Positions 29,767 through 40,790 of a DNA stretch of 64,000 nucleotides are shown piece by piece. Position 1 is the first letter of the stretch. Each line of letters starts with the position of its first letter. Source of the stretch: Oscillospiraceae bacterium (GTDB lineage: Bacteria > Bacillota > Clostridia > Oscillospirales > CAG-272); contig CP091718.1 of assembly GCA_022009675.1 (NCBI GenBank), positions 1,116,001 to 1,180,000 of the forward strand, read 5' to 3'. The notes under the pieces are model-generated. The model searched no databases. It was not told where the DNA came from and worked only from the letters and a program-made list of their open reading frames with translations. The position numbers and the translations under genes are program-made.

Positions 29767-31411
29767 ATGAAAGATAAAATAGCAATACTTTTAGCCCGAA
29801 CAAATGCTCTTCCAGTGCTATTTATTGGCTCTGGATTGACAAGACGATATTTGAATCTCCCAGATTGGAAAGGATTATTGCGCCAATATTGTGTTTCTGG
29901 TAAGCCCTTTGAATATTATAACGATAAAGCCAACAGAGAATGCAAAAGTATGCCTGATATGCGTTTGCCCAAGGCGGCAGATTTTATAGAAGCCGATTTT
30001 TAACGAAAAATGGTATACCGATGAATCGTATGCTGAAAGCAGACAGCGTCACAAAACCGAGATGGAAGCAGAGATATCTCCGTTAAAAATTTGTATGGCG
30101 GAGTATTTTTTAAATGCAACGGGTTCTGTCCAACATCAATATGATTCTGAAATTGAGCAACTCAAAAAAATATGTAATAAGAATGTTAGTTGTATTATCA
30201 CAACAAACTATGATTGCTTTTTAGAAGAATGCTTGGGAAGAGATAATTTCAAAGTGTTCATTGGGCAAGATGATCTTTTGTTCTCAACGACCTACGAAAT
30301 TGGTGAACTCTATAAAATTCACGGATGTTGTACAAAACCTGAAAGCATTGTTATCAATTCAGCTGATTACGGTAAGATGCAACAAAAAAAGCGCATACCT
30401 GAGTTCCAAAAATACTTACGATGTTTTTTTGGAAAGACCTATTATTTTCTTGGGATATGGGATTAATGACGCGGATATAAAGCAGATTTTGGAATCGATT
30501 TCTACATGCTTAGAAAACGATCAGCTTGACAAATTAAAGGAACGATTGATTTTTGTTGAGTGGAATAATAATCCTGATAAACCTGATGAAATTAGTGAGA
30601 GAAAACTCGATTCAAATAATGGTAAAACGTTGAGTATGAAAAATATATTGTTGACCGATTATTCGGAACTCTACACAGCCATTTTGCAGAACAAGGCTAA
30701 GTACGATGTTAAAGTATTGCGGCGCGTAAAGAGTCAGTTGTACGAATTGGTGAAAGAAAACAAGCCAACGGATAAACTTTATATAGCTACCGATATTGAT
30801 GATGATTCATCGAGTGTTGACTTTGTAGTCGGTATCGGTGTGTATGGGAGATTTGGAGATGTTGGATACCGAGGAATAAAGGCGGAGGAAGTTTTTCCAA
30901 TACGTTATTGGACAATCGAAGCGTGAGCTTAATGGTGACATGATTTTGAAAGAAGCATTCCCTGCTTTAAAAAAAGTCGAGGCAGTTTGCCAATTTTTCA
31001 AATTGATAGCTGAATGTAAATCATTAGATTCAATAAGTAAAACGGCAGGTGAAACATTTAGAAAGCGAAATAAAATGGAAGATTTTATTAATAAGGCGGA
31101 TAGAGAATGGATTATCAGACATCATAATTATTTAAAGTGTGCTTCCATTATCGATTATTATAAAAAGCATGGGTTTAACAAAACTTGTGTGGATATTCCA
31201 AAAATGGATTTGGAAAAAATAGACCCTGATGATTTAAAAGCTTTTATTTTATTGGCTTTATCCGAAAACCCGGAGGTCTTGTCCGTAGACGTACCCACAC
31301 ATTCGTATAGATCTTTCTTTAAAAAATGTATATGTATTTGGGATTTTTTTAAAATACCATGATAATGCCGTGAAACATATGGAATATTTGCGTAATCAAA
31401 AAAACAATTAG
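29767..31411 (+). CDS. SIR2-like domain defence-type protein, frameshifted, inside the restriction operon
   Basis: GGAGCG precedes the ATG. The SIR2-like Rossmann core is recognisable: LPVLFIGSGLTRRY (residues about 16-29), IITTNYDCFLEECLG, ELYKIHG, and FLGYGINDADIKQIL. After residue 260 a helical C-terminal region of about 280 residues follows with no family I recognise (KREWIIRHHNYLKCAS-like helices). Breaks are near 30001, 30420, 30900 and 31355, mostly in T or A runs. SIR2-domain proteins of this sort are known NAD-consuming effectors in phage defence. Lying between hsdS and hsdR, with 11 bp to the latter, it is probably a companion effector of the restriction system. Confidence 0.8.
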
Positions 31412-31422
31412 GAGGAATCACT

Positions 31423-34400
31423 GTGCCTCACATTGACCCAACAGAAAAAATAACACAATCCCGTGTTGTAAAATTCTTTATAGACAAACTCCATTATACA
31501 TATCTTGGTGACCTGCATGACAGCGAAAACAGCAACATCATGCAGGAGCGTCTCTATGCCTATTTGACGAAAAAGGGTGGTTATTCGGACAAGCTGGCTC
31601 GGCGGGCAATGGATGAGTTGATTCGCACGGCGGGCAACCTCGCACACGGTTTGTATGATGCCAACAAGGAGGTTTACCGACTGCTGAAATATGGTGCCAA
31701 GGTGGTAGAAGAAGCCGGCGAAGCTCCTCAGACGGTGTTTTTCATCAACTTCTTCGATCCTGCGCAAAACGATTTTGCAATTGCCGAGGAAGTAACGATT
31801 GTTGGGGAAAACACCAAGCGTCCCGATCTTGTCGTTTATGTCAACGGCATTGCGCTCGCGGTCATTGAACTGAAGCGCAGCAGTATTTCCGTTTCCGAAG
31901 GCATTCGCCAGAACCTGACCAACCAAAAGGCATATTTCATTGAGAAATTTTTACAACCATGCAATTCTGCATGGCGGGCAACGACAGCGAGGGCTTGCGT
32001 TACGGCACACTCCTCACGCCCGAAAAGCACTATTATGAATGGCAGAACGATGGCTTTACCGAGTTCCCGCAGGAACGCTGTGAAACGGATGTACTGATTG
32101 AGGAAAAAAGCAAGGACATCGAGAATCTTTTGGACAAACAGCTTTTTGCTATGTTCTATAAGAAACGATTCCTTGATCTGATCCATAACTTTATCATCTT
32201 TGATAAGGGGATCAAAAAGGTTTGCCGTTACAATCAGTATTATGCAATTAAACGGGCGCAGTACCGTTTGACCGAGGAAAAGCGCGGCGGAATCATATGG
32301 CACACGCAGGGGAGCGGCAAAACGTTGACCATGATATGGCTCTCCAAGTGGATTCTTGCGAATCAACCGAATGCCCGTGTACTGATTGTCACAGACCGCG
32401 AGGAGCTTGACGATCAGATTGAAAAAGGCATACAAGGGCGTCGATGAGCGAATCATCCGTACAAAAAGCGGAGACGACATGGTGAGACGGCTAAATGCTT
32501 ACGACGATCGCTTGCTCTGTTCACTGATCCATAAATTCGGCAAAAAAGGCGGAGAGACAACCGACAAGGATATTGATAAATATATTGAAGAAATTCAAAA
32601 AGCCCTGCCATCGGATTATTCTGCTAAGGGTGATTTTGTCGTGTTTGTGGACGAGTGTCATCGGACACAGTCCGGCAAACTGCACACCGCTATGAAAACC
32701 ATTATACCGAATGGAATTTTTTTGTCGGCTTCACAGGCACGCCTCTGCTGAAAAAAAGGACAAAAAGACGAGCCTTGAAACCTTTGGCGGATATATACAC
32801 ACCTATAAATTCGACGAAGCGGTACGGGATGGCGTTGTATTGGATCTTCGCTACGAGTACCAGTGATGTCCCGCAGGAAATCAAATCGCAGGATAAAATT
32901 GACACTTGGTTTGAAATCAAAACCAAAGGGCTGACTCCTCGCGCAAAAGCAAAGTTGAAGTCCATGTGGGCGACCATGCAGAAGGTGTTCTCCTCCCGCT
33001 CCCGTCTGGAAAAAATCGCACTGGATATCCAGTTTGACTTTGAAACAAAGCCCCGCCTGATGGACGGAAACGGAAATGCAATGCTTGTTGCCGGCTCGGT
33101 TTATTCCGCTTGCAAATACTATGAGATTTTTCAGCAGATCGGATTCAAAAAGTGTGCAATCATTACTTCCTATGAGCCGCAGGTCGGTGACCTTCGCACC
33201 GATACGGTAAGCGATGACGAGGAGACAGAGACTTTTGAAAAGTACGAAATTTATCAGAAAATGCTCGACGGTCAGAGTGTAGAAGACTTTGAAAAAGAGG
33301 CGAAGCGGAAATTTATCGAAGAGCCGGCAAATATGAAGCTGCTGATTGTGGTGGACAAGCTGTTGACCGGATTTGACGCACCACCATGCACCTATCTCTA
33401 TATCGATAAGGCAATGCATGACCACGGATTGTTCCAAGCAATTTGCCGTGTGAACCGCCTTGACGGTGACAGTAAGGATTTCGGATACATTGTTGATTAC
33501 AAACAGTTATTCGGAGAACTCGCGAATGCAATCAACACCTATACATCCGGCGCATTTGAAGATTATGATGCGGAGGATGTTGCCGGTTTGCTCAAAGATC
33601 GGACAAATGAAGCGAAAAAGTACTTTCTTGAGACTTTGGACGCGCTGGACGAGTTGTGCGAAGGTGTTTCCATGCCTCGTGCGGAAATTGATTATATTCA
33701 CTATTTCTGCGGAGAAAAACGGGATTGACGTTGACAGTGACGAAGCATTCGCACGTAGCCGCGAGAAGTTATATAAGCTGGTGTCCCGCTTGATTCGTGC
33801 CTTTGCCGAATTCAAGCCGCGTATGGATGATGCGGGCGTTTCGGCGGCAGATCGGGAAAAGTACGAAGAATGCGTCAATCTGTATCTGAAGCTTCGGGAA
33901 GTGATCGGACGTGCCAGCGGAGACTTCTTGGATTTCAAGCGGTTTGAGCCCGGAATGAGATATTTGATTGATAATTATATCGTTGCGGATGATGCCGAAA
34001 AAGGTTGCGATGTTTGATGATTTCACTTTGCTCGATTTTTAATTTTGGCACAAGAAGATAAGCTGAGTAAAGACGGCGATGACAAAGAACAGGAAAGTGC
34101 TGCAGAGGCGATTGAAAACAATATTCGCAAAAAAGTTGTTCAAAAAATTGTTATCAATCCCGCATATTACAGCAAGATGTCAGAGGTTCTTGAGCAGCTG
34201 ATTCTTGATCGCAAGCGCGGCGTTGTAGCATATAAACAGTTGCTTGCAAGGTATTTGGAGCTCGCCAAGAATGTAAGCACTCCCGAAGAAAAGATGATCG
34301 CTACCCCGAATCGATCCGCAAAAAGCGGTGCCATGAGGGCGTTTTACGACAATTGCGGCGAAAAATGAAGCGTTGGCAATTCGTCTGCATCAGGCGGTGA

Positions 34401-34537
34401 TGAAGTCCAAAATGGATGGTTTCAGAAACAATCCAACAAAAGAGAATAGAATTAAGAGAGCGCTGTATCAAATCTTGAAAGATGACGATATGGTAGAGCG
34501 GTTATATAAAATTGTGGTTGAACAAGAGGAATACTGA
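31423..34537 (+). CDS. hsdR: Type I restriction endonuclease/translocase subunit, frameshifted (locus 2)
   Basis: A GTG start follows TTAGGAGGAATCACT. The N-terminal nuclease shows RPDLVVYVNG and AVIELKRSS (D...ExK, residues about 132-152). Helicase motifs are HTQGSGKTLTMIWLS, VDECHRTQSGKLH (a DECH box, unlike DEAH in locus 1) and VGFTGTPLLKK; later LLTGFDAPPCTYLY and AICRVNRLDGDSKDFGYIVD. Breaks occur near 31955, 32425, 32720, 32755, 32865, 33715, 34005, 34290 and 34365. The joined product of about 1035 residues is normal for HsdR. Its stop overlaps the YgjP-type gene start (ATGA). Confidence 0.9.
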
Positions 34538-34745
34538 TGCAAATAGAGATTTCGGGTATCAAAATTGAATTACAAAAAGAATATAAAGAATTTGCATCTT
34601 GTTGTTGCCCCCGGATGGCAAGGTGCGCGTTTCTGCACCGATGCAAATAGAGATTTCGGGTATCAAAATTGAATTACAAAAAGAATATAAAGAATTTGCA
34701 TCTTGTTGTTGCCCCCCGGATGGCAAGGTGCGCGTTTCTGCACCG
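34537..34745 (+). repeat. Tandem 104/105-bp duplication at the 5' end of the YgjP-type gene
   Basis: The 104 bases from 34537, beginning ATGCAAATAGAGATTTCGGG, are repeated at 34641-34745. The copies differ by one C in a C-run (five against six). Each copy starts with the same ATG, so either could initiate; only the six-C version keeps the downstream frame. It may be a real slippage duplication or an assembly artefact. Confidence 0.85.
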
Positions 34746-35388
34746 ATGCACTTATCCGATGAGAGTATCAATATGTTTGTTCGAACCAAACTCGGTTGGA
34801 TAAAAAAAGCAACAAGAAAAAGTTTCAACACCAACCCAGACAATCGGAACGCGAATATGTTTCGGGAGAAACGTTATATGTCTTTGGTAATCAGTACTTT
34901 TTTTGCGTGTGGAGCACAGCTATAAGGGCAATTCTGTTGCTTTGAACGGAAATGAGGCTGTACTCACCGTTAGAAAAGAGAGTACGGCAAAGCAACGGGA
35001 AGCATTTGTGAATGAATGGCACCGTTCTTTGCTTAAGGAGAAGATAGAAATATATCTTCCGAAGTGGGAGAAGATTACCGGACTTTATTGCGACTCTTGG
35101 CAAACAAAGTACATGACCACCCGTTGGGGAACCTGCAATACAAACACCCGAAAAAAATATGGTTTAATCTGCAACTTGCAAAAAAAGCCGATGGAATGTT
35201 TGGAATATGTTATTCTGCATGAATTGGCTCATTTGAAGGTGCGCAACCACGGCAAGGATTTTATCGCTATTATGGATCAGTACATGCCATATTGGAGAGA
35301 AACCAAGAAATTGCTGAATGAACTGAAGCTTGACCATATGGATGAAGTTGAAGGATATGATGCTATGCATGATATCACTTGTGATTGA
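34537..35388 (+). CDS. YgjP/DUF45-like metallohydrolase, N-terminus duplicated and frameshifted
   Basis: The first residues (MQIEISGIKIELQKK) and the strand APPDGKVRVSAPM open a domain typical of YgjP-like proteins. Breaks near 34580-34600, 34800 and 34900 separate the segments. The conserved end is intact: WGTCNTNTRKKYGLICNLQK, then the zinc motif ILHELAHLKVRNHGKDF (HExxH plus a distal histidine). The natural length is about 240 residues. This family is frequently encoded right after type I hsdR genes, as here, and shares the operon through an overlapping start. Whether it processes protein or nucleic acid in that setting is not settled. Confidence 0.78.
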
Positions 35389-35918
35389 ATTCAATGTTCT
35401 ATCAATTTCATCCCCCAATATCTCCCTCGCTGTATTCAAAGAAAAGGCGTCAGCCATGGACGCGGATTTGTTCGCGAAAAGCAAAGGTTAAACACAAAAT
35501 TGCATTTTTCAATGCTCAAATTTACAGTTTTTCTCTTTTTCTGCATCCAAAGAAAAGGTTTTGAAAAAGCCGGAAAAGCCCTGAAAACAGCGCCTTTTGT
35601 GTCGTTTCGTGCAAAAACGTGATTTCGGATAAATGGTAGAGATACTATCCGAGCGGAAAAATCGGCTCTTTCGTCAAAGCGACTTTTTGTCGCCTTGATT
35701 TCGGCGTTCACGCCCTCAGAATGAAGGCGTATAGCCCGGGATAATGCTGTTTTCAAAGCAAGGCCTCATTCTGAGGTCTTGATAGTCAATGGCTCTGTAA
35801 AACATAATTTTACCGAGCGCATTTCTCCCCTTTGTCCGAAATTCAATTCGCAAGAGTATCTCGATCAAGTTGCAAAACATGGTAAAGTCAAAACATCAGA
35901 ACAGAAGGAGGTGTTACA
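35389..35918. other. Gene-free interval
   Basis: No frame in either direction looks like protein over the full length. Two features stand out: an inverted pair CCTCAGAATGA (35713) and TCATTCTGAGG (35763) about 40 bp apart, and GGAGGTG near 35907 serving the next gene. The first half contains repeated AAAGAAAAGG tracts. It may be a junction between mobile segments. Confidence 0.45.
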
Positions 35919-36638
35919 ATGGCGACGAAAAAATATGAAAGCATGCGTATTATGTCCCTTGAAGGCAGTGTAGTGTTCAAAAATGAAGGATTTACCGCCA
36001 CAAAAGACGGCAAGCCCGATCCAAAGGCGTTCAGGGGCGTTCTCGATGAGAGCCTTGACACATTGAAGCTCGCAGAGGTGTACGACCGGCACAAAAGCGA
36101 GCTTGCTTACCCTTATCTCGACGGCAAGAAGCGATTCTGTCGCGCCGTTGTGAGCCTTTCCTTCAACCGTGCGATCAAGTTGTATGAGTCATACGGCAAC
36201 CGCTACGTTCTGAACGGTTACAGCGTTACCGACGCGGATATGAAGGATCACGTCTGCGTCAGCACCGTTGGCGGCGAGCCGACGCTGATCGCCATAGACG
36301 TATCCTTCCGGGAGAACAGCGGATATGCACCCGTGGAGAAACCGATTGCGGAAGGAATCCTCGGCAAGTATTTCAGATATGATTCCGATACGCGCTCATA
36401 TAAGCGAAGCGACAAGACCATCCCCACGGATATCAGCTGTCGGGAGATTCGCGAGTACCTATACACCCACGGCTTCGATATTGACGGCATCCACTATGTT
36501 CGCTATAAGCGAAGCGCTGGTGCAAGCCGCGACGGTCGTTGCCTTTTTATCGCAGAACCGCTGTATGCGGATATGATGGTATGGAGCTCCTGCGACCTTT
36601 CTGCCGACACCGCCTTCGATCAGGCTTCCTTTCTCTGA
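35919..36638 (+). pseudogene. Conserved unknown protein, probably 3'-truncated
   Basis: AGGAGGTG before the ATG gives a confident start. About 240 residues: MRIMSLEGSVVFKNEGFTAT, FRGVLDESLDTLKLAEVYDR, VVSLSFNRAIKLYESYGNRY, then YKRSAGASRDGRCLFIAEPL followed by MMVWSSCDLS. The last element (a KRS-glycine turn, CLFI strand, then MVWSS) recalls the region leading into the catalytic core of eukaryote-like RNA-dependent RNA polymerase homologues found in some gut bacteria and phages, but I cannot prove that by eye. The frame ends abruptly at 36638 where such proteins would continue for several hundred residues, so this is likely an N-terminal fragment. Confidence 0.45.
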
Positions 36639-36798
36639 CGATGCGCAGTATCGGAAGACACCATACGACCACCGAGAACAAGCTTTCCAACCCTTTGTTG
36701 GAAGGAAATATCCTCATCAAACCAATGCGTCATTGCTTTTCGTATGAAGATTGCTTATAATGTATTTACAGTTACAAAAACGAATACGGAGGTTAAAC

Positions 36799-37707
36799 AT
36801 GGCACCATTGAAGCTAAATGAGCGAATTATCTTGTTGAGAAAGGAAAAAAGGAATTACACAGGAGGAACTGGCGCAGGCTCTTGGCGTAACAAATCAGGC
36901 GGTCAGTAAGTGGGAATCCGCTCAGTGCTGTCCCGATATTCAGCTTTTGCCGAATATCGCAACCTTTTTTGATGTCTCCATAGACTGGCTTATGGGATAT
37001 CGTGATACGGAAATATCTGATAATCTGCCGTTACAGCTTCGTGCTGCAATTGATGATGCACAGGCGGGTGATGATGCAAAACTGGCACTAAAGCTGGTCT
37101 ATATGATTCATGCGATACTGCTTTCCAAAAAAATGCAATCTGACGGTAATCCGGGATGGAATTCCGACGATGCCATTGAGCATGCCGGCAAAGCGGAGTG
37201 GGGATTGTCAGGCATTTCGGATCCGGACATTACCATGCGTATGCGATATGGCTCGGTGTTTTTCTCGGACAATCGTATGATGCATTTGGGAAATGAGAAA
37301 AATTTCAATTCTGTGTAACATAATGCGCAATTTGAGTACGGCTGTCAGTATGAAAGCACTTGTTGCTGTGTTTACGCTGACAATCCATGATGAAAGCAAA
37401 TATGTGAGCGTGGGGGAAATAGCGAAATACTCAGGTTTGTCTGAGGGTACTGTCGCGGAACAACTTGAGAATAATCTTGCGGAATATTTGTCGATTGAAC
37501 GCAGAGCACAATCTTGGTACTATCGCATTGCGGGGATGTATATGCATATAATACCGCTATTGGCAATGATCTGTACCCCTTAAATTCTCTGAATATCATG
37601 AGGAAGAGTGTCGAGAGATCGGCACTCTTTTTTTGAGGCTTGCACCGGTGGAGCAGGCATATTTTGAAAAGCAGATACGGGAGGCATCCGCGCGGATGAA
37701 ATATTGA
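36799..37707 (+). CDS. XRE-family transcriptional regulator, frameshifted
   Basis: GGAGG precedes the ATG. The DNA-binding domain reads MAPLKLNERIILLRKEK, then after a break near 36850 GITQEELAQALGVTNQAVSK, WESAQCCPDIQLLPNIATFF and DWLMGY, a standard Cro/C1 fold. The C-terminal two-thirds (SKMQSDGNPGWNSD-type segment, KYVSVGEIAKYSGLSEGTVA and a closing helix FLRLAPVEQAYFEKQI) is a sensor-like region containing a second winged-helix pattern. Further breaks fall near 37310, 37510 and 37635. About 300 residues in all. It may regulate the integrase or the fragment upstream; no operator is obvious. Confidence 0.7.
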
Positions 37708-37726
37708 ATACAAAGAGGTAATTTTT

Positions 37727-37870
37727 ATGGCAAAACTGATTTTGAAAGCGCCGTATTACAAGCGCGGCCACAAAACCGAGGACGGGAGAGGTCGCGGCGG
37801 TTACGCGGAATATATCGCAACGCGCGAAGGCGTGGAGCTATGCGAAAAACTTACGAAAGGAAGAAAAACA
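37727..37870 (+). pseudogene. MobL-type relaxase, N-terminal fragment
   Basis: RBS-preceded ATG, then MAKLILKAPYYKRG and GGYAEYIATREGVELCEKL: the first 45 or so residues of the MobL/MobP3 relaxase family, which begins LILKxPYYKPG...YVxYIATREGVE. The rest is replaced, and the frame runs straight into the integrase start at 37871. It marks a deletion junction between a relaxase and an integrase gene. Confidence 0.7.
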
Positions 37871-39038
37871 ATGGCAAAACGAAGACAGCAAGGTGACGTC
37901 ATGGTGCGCAAGCGTTCGGACGGACGCTGGGAAGCGCGCATTGTGATCGGTCACAAAAACGACGGAACACCGATGCATAAATCGGTGTTCGGCAAAACGC
38001 AGAAGGAAACGCTCGACAAATTGCACCGCGCAATTGAAACCTACCGCGATGTCGATCTCTGCGAGGACAGCCGCATGACGCTCGGGGAATGGCTTGACAA
38101 GTGGCTGGACGAATATATGATCTTTACCCTGCGGGAGAGCACCATGCAAAGCTACCGCATGATTGTGAACCACTATATCAAGCCCCACCTTGGCAAAAAG
38201 CCGCTGACATCGCTGACAACGGCGGATATTCAGAAACTTTACAACAAGCTCAAAAAGGAGGGGCGCGTTCGCGAAGATCCCATCAAAGGCAAAAACGCTT
38301 GCCGACAGCATGGTTCGCGGCATCCACATGATGCTCCATGAAGCCCCTTGATGCGGCAGTGAAGGAACGGCTCATCGTGCGCAATCCCACAAACGGCACA
38401 ACGGTGCCGAAGCCAAATTATCCCGACAAGCAGGTGTTGGACGACGGTCAGCTTGAGAAATTTCTCGGCATGATCGAAGCCTACCCCGATTGGCGGGATT
38501 TTTTCTATACGGAATGTATGACGGGACTGCGCCGCGGCGAAATCTGCGGGCTGAAATGGAGCGACATCGACTTTGAAAACCGTCGACTGCGGGTGGAACG
38601 GTCACTCTCCGCCGTCACAAACGGCAAAAATACAGATCGGCGAAACCAAAACGGGCGCGGGCAAACGGACGGTTGTCCTGCCGCCGACCCTTGCCGCACT
38701 GCTTGCCAAACGCAAGGAAAACGCGCTGAATGAGTGGGTGTTCTACAATCCGTGCAACCCCAACCTGCCGATGAATCCGGCAGCGGCATACCAAAAACTG
38801 CACACAATCCTTAAAAAAATGCGGAGCTACCGCGCATCCGCTTTCATGACCTGCGCCACACCTTTGCCACCCATGCAACAAAAGGCGGAGTCGATCCGAA
38901 AACGCTTTCGGGCATCTCGGACACACAAACGCGAGCTTCACGCTTGACACCTATACGCACGTGACAGGTGACATGCAGAAAAACGCCGCCGCGATTGTCG
39001 GCGGCATGGTAAAGAAACTGAAATTGGAGGATGAGTAA
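37871..39038 (+). CDS. int: Tyrosine site-specific integrase, frameshifted
   Basis: GGAAG precedes ATG at 37871, which starts MAKRRQQGDVMVRKRSDGRW, the arm-binding domain. The core-binding domain follows (LGEWLDKWLDEYMIFTLRES, YIKPHLGKKPLTSLTTADIQ). The catalytic residues are present in order: R in TGLRRGEICGLKWSD, H-x-x-R in FHDLRHTFATHA, and H/Y in LSGILGHTNASFTLDTYTHV. Breaks near 38300, 38340, 38630, 38820 and 38930. Total about 390 residues, as for Tn916-type integrases. It would insert or excise its element at an attachment site, possibly one of the tRNA-end repeats. Confidence 0.88.
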
Positions 39039-39152
39039 ATGGCAAAGAAAAAGCAAGGTGACGGCAGTGTCTTTCAACGCAAGGACGGGCGGTGGGAAGC
39101 TCTTATAAAACAAGACCACCGAACCCCGGTGGTCTTGTTTGGACGGGTTTAA
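39039..39152 (+). pseudogene. Second integrase, N-terminal fragment only
   Basis: Immediately after the integrase stop, ATG opens MAKKKQGDGSVFQRKDGRWE, the same arm-binding motif as the upstream integrase. It then runs into a terminator hairpin and stops after 37 codons. It is the start of another integrase gene cut short. Confidence 0.7.
39107..39140 (+). terminator. Strong terminator hairpin
   Basis: AAAACAAGACCACC and GGTGGTCTTGTTT form a 13-pair stem around GAACCCC. It is placed to end the integrase transcript and, read on the other strand, to follow the minus-strand gene ending at 39149. Confidence 0.85.
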
Positions 39153-39500
39153 TATGCAGGAATGAAGGTACCGGAAACGGACAATATGTTTATCATCGGA
39201 TCATTGTAGTGCTCGCATATATATTGTAGCGCATATAATTCGTGTTTTCCTTCGTAACTTCCATTTGCAGGCAGTATGATTGTGGTTTCTATATAATCTT
39301 TATTATTTTTCATCATATGCCGAATCTAAAGCTGATACATACCAACCCACTGAAACATGAAAACCAATTGTCAGTACAACATTTTTAAATGCGCCGGGCG
39401 AAATAGCAAAAATGGAAATATTAACATTTGATTTGCCCGTAAGCAAACCCAAGCCCTCGTGTCCCGTCGTTTTTATTGCGCCGTATTTTTCCTTCAATAT
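39149..39500 (-). pseudogene. Unknown protein C-terminus, 5'-truncated by IS256
   Basis: The frame reads GTPAVILKEKYGAIKTTGHE, LLTGKSNVNISIFAISPGAF and VSVGWYVSALDSAYDEK, then after a shift near 39305 NKDYIETTIILPANGSYEGK and YICEHYNDPMINILSVSGTF. It is a beta-rich protein, about 130 residues left. Its beginning is replaced by the IS256-type element near 39500. Family not recognised. Confidence 0.45.
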
Positions 39501-40528
39501 CACGGCAGGGGTACCGTTCGGGACACTACAGCCGCAAACTGACGACCACATCGGGAGAGGTGAAGTTGAACATACCGAAACTGAAGGGCGTTCCCTTTGA
39601 AACTGCCATCATCGAGCGCTACCGCCGTCGGGAGAGTTCGGTCGAGGAAGCATTGATCGAAATGTACCTTGCAGGCGTTTCGGTCCGGCGCGTGGAGGAC
39701 ATCTCCGAAGCCCTTTGGGGAGCCGTGTGTCGGCATCCACCATCAGTGATCTGAATCAAAAAAAGCCTATGTGCATATTGAGGAATGGCGCAACCGCCGG
39801 CTGTCCGGAAAAATATCCGTATGTTTATGTGGACGGGATTTACCTGAAGCGCAATTGGGGCGGAGAGTTTGAAAATGTCAGCATTCTGGTCGCCATCGGC
39901 GTGGATGAGGACGGTTACCGTGAGGTCATCGGAGCTGCGGAAGGCATGAAAGAAGATGCGGAAAGCTGGAAAAGCTTCCTTGTCTGGCTCAAAGAACGCG
40001 GTTTGGAGGGCGTAAAGCACAAATGCCTTGGAATGTGCAATGCCGTGACAGAGGCCTTTCCGGAGGCAAAATACCAGCGTTGTACGGTGCATTTTTACCG
40101 GAACGTGTTCTCCGTAACCCCGCGGAAGCATACGCGTGAGGTGTCAAGAATGCTCAAGGCAATCCATGCACAGGAGAGCAAGGAAGCGGCGCGGAAGAAA
40201 GCAAAAGACGTTGTAGAGCAGCTCCGCGCGATGAAGCTGAAGGAAGCGGCGAAAAAGGTGGAGGACGGGATTGAGGAAACGCTGACCTATATGGATTTTT
40301 TCCGTCCCAGCACGGGCTGAAAAATCCGCACAAACAATGTTATTGAGCGCATGAACCGTGAGATCCGGAGACGAACCCGCGTTGTCGGCACTTTTCCCGG
40401 ACGGAAAGTCTGCTCTGATGCTGGTTTGCGCCAGACTGCGGTATGTGTCGGGAAAGGAGTGGGGAACAAAACGGTATCTTTGCATGAAATACATGACCGG
40501 CAGCAATTGCGAAAGCGAAATTGCATGA
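39500..40528 (+). pseudogene. IS256-family transposase, truncated and frameshifted (copy A)
   Basis: Recognisable segments are YSRKLTTTSGEVKLNIPKLK, SVEEALIEMYLAGVSVRRVE, and the catalytic region YPYVYVDGIYLKRNW with the first aspartate, EVIGAAEGMKEDAESWKSFL, then KYQRCTVHFYRNVFSVTPRK. After shifts near 40300 and 40400 come the final glutamate region, NNVIERMNREIRRRTRVVG, and the end. Copy B lacks several of these shifts at the same sites, so some here are likely sequence errors. The N-terminal 60 or so residues are absent, so it is inactive. Confidence 0.85.
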
Positions 40529-40734
40529 GGTAGCATATCCCGCCGCTGCTGTCAAGGGTCTGCGTGACCACAACCGGTCACTCCGATGAATACCGCTGAC
40601 GCGGCACCCTTGACAGCACCGCCGGGACATGCTCCGAGGCACCCAAGCGGGGCTTAGCAGCCCCCTCGCCGGACCTCCCGGCGCAAAACTTCATTTTCCC
40701 AGATACAATTTTGCGAAAAACTATTGACAGGACC
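39500..40734 (+). mobile_element. IS256-family element, 5'-truncated (copy A)
   Basis: The left end is missing: the transposase starts inside its N-terminal domain. The right end runs to about 40734, closing with CTATTGACAGGACC, which is shared with the second copy at 61829. A long non-coding 3' tail (40529-40734), GC-rich, follows the transposase. The direct repeat of about 805 bp with copy B starts at 39929. Confidence 0.75.
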
Positions 40735-40751
40735 TATTTTTTGAGTATAAT
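40724..40751 (+). promoter_or_regulatory. Hybrid promoter at the IS256 right end
   Basis: TTGACA (40724-40729) lies in the element's last bases; TATAAT (40746-40751) lies just outside, 16 bp away. The second IS256 copy has the same TTGACA but no -10 beside it. Outward hybrid promoters are well known for IS256. It faces the transport operon. Confidence 0.65.
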
Positions 40752-40790
40752 ATTATACGTTCCTTAAGAGGAATGTATTTTTTGACAGCG

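Noticed and set aside
35436..35756. A 106-codon minus-strand frame in the gap after the YgjP-type gene
   Set aside because: Low-complexity, Arg/Phe-rich, no ribosome site and no resemblance to a protein family; treated as non-coding.
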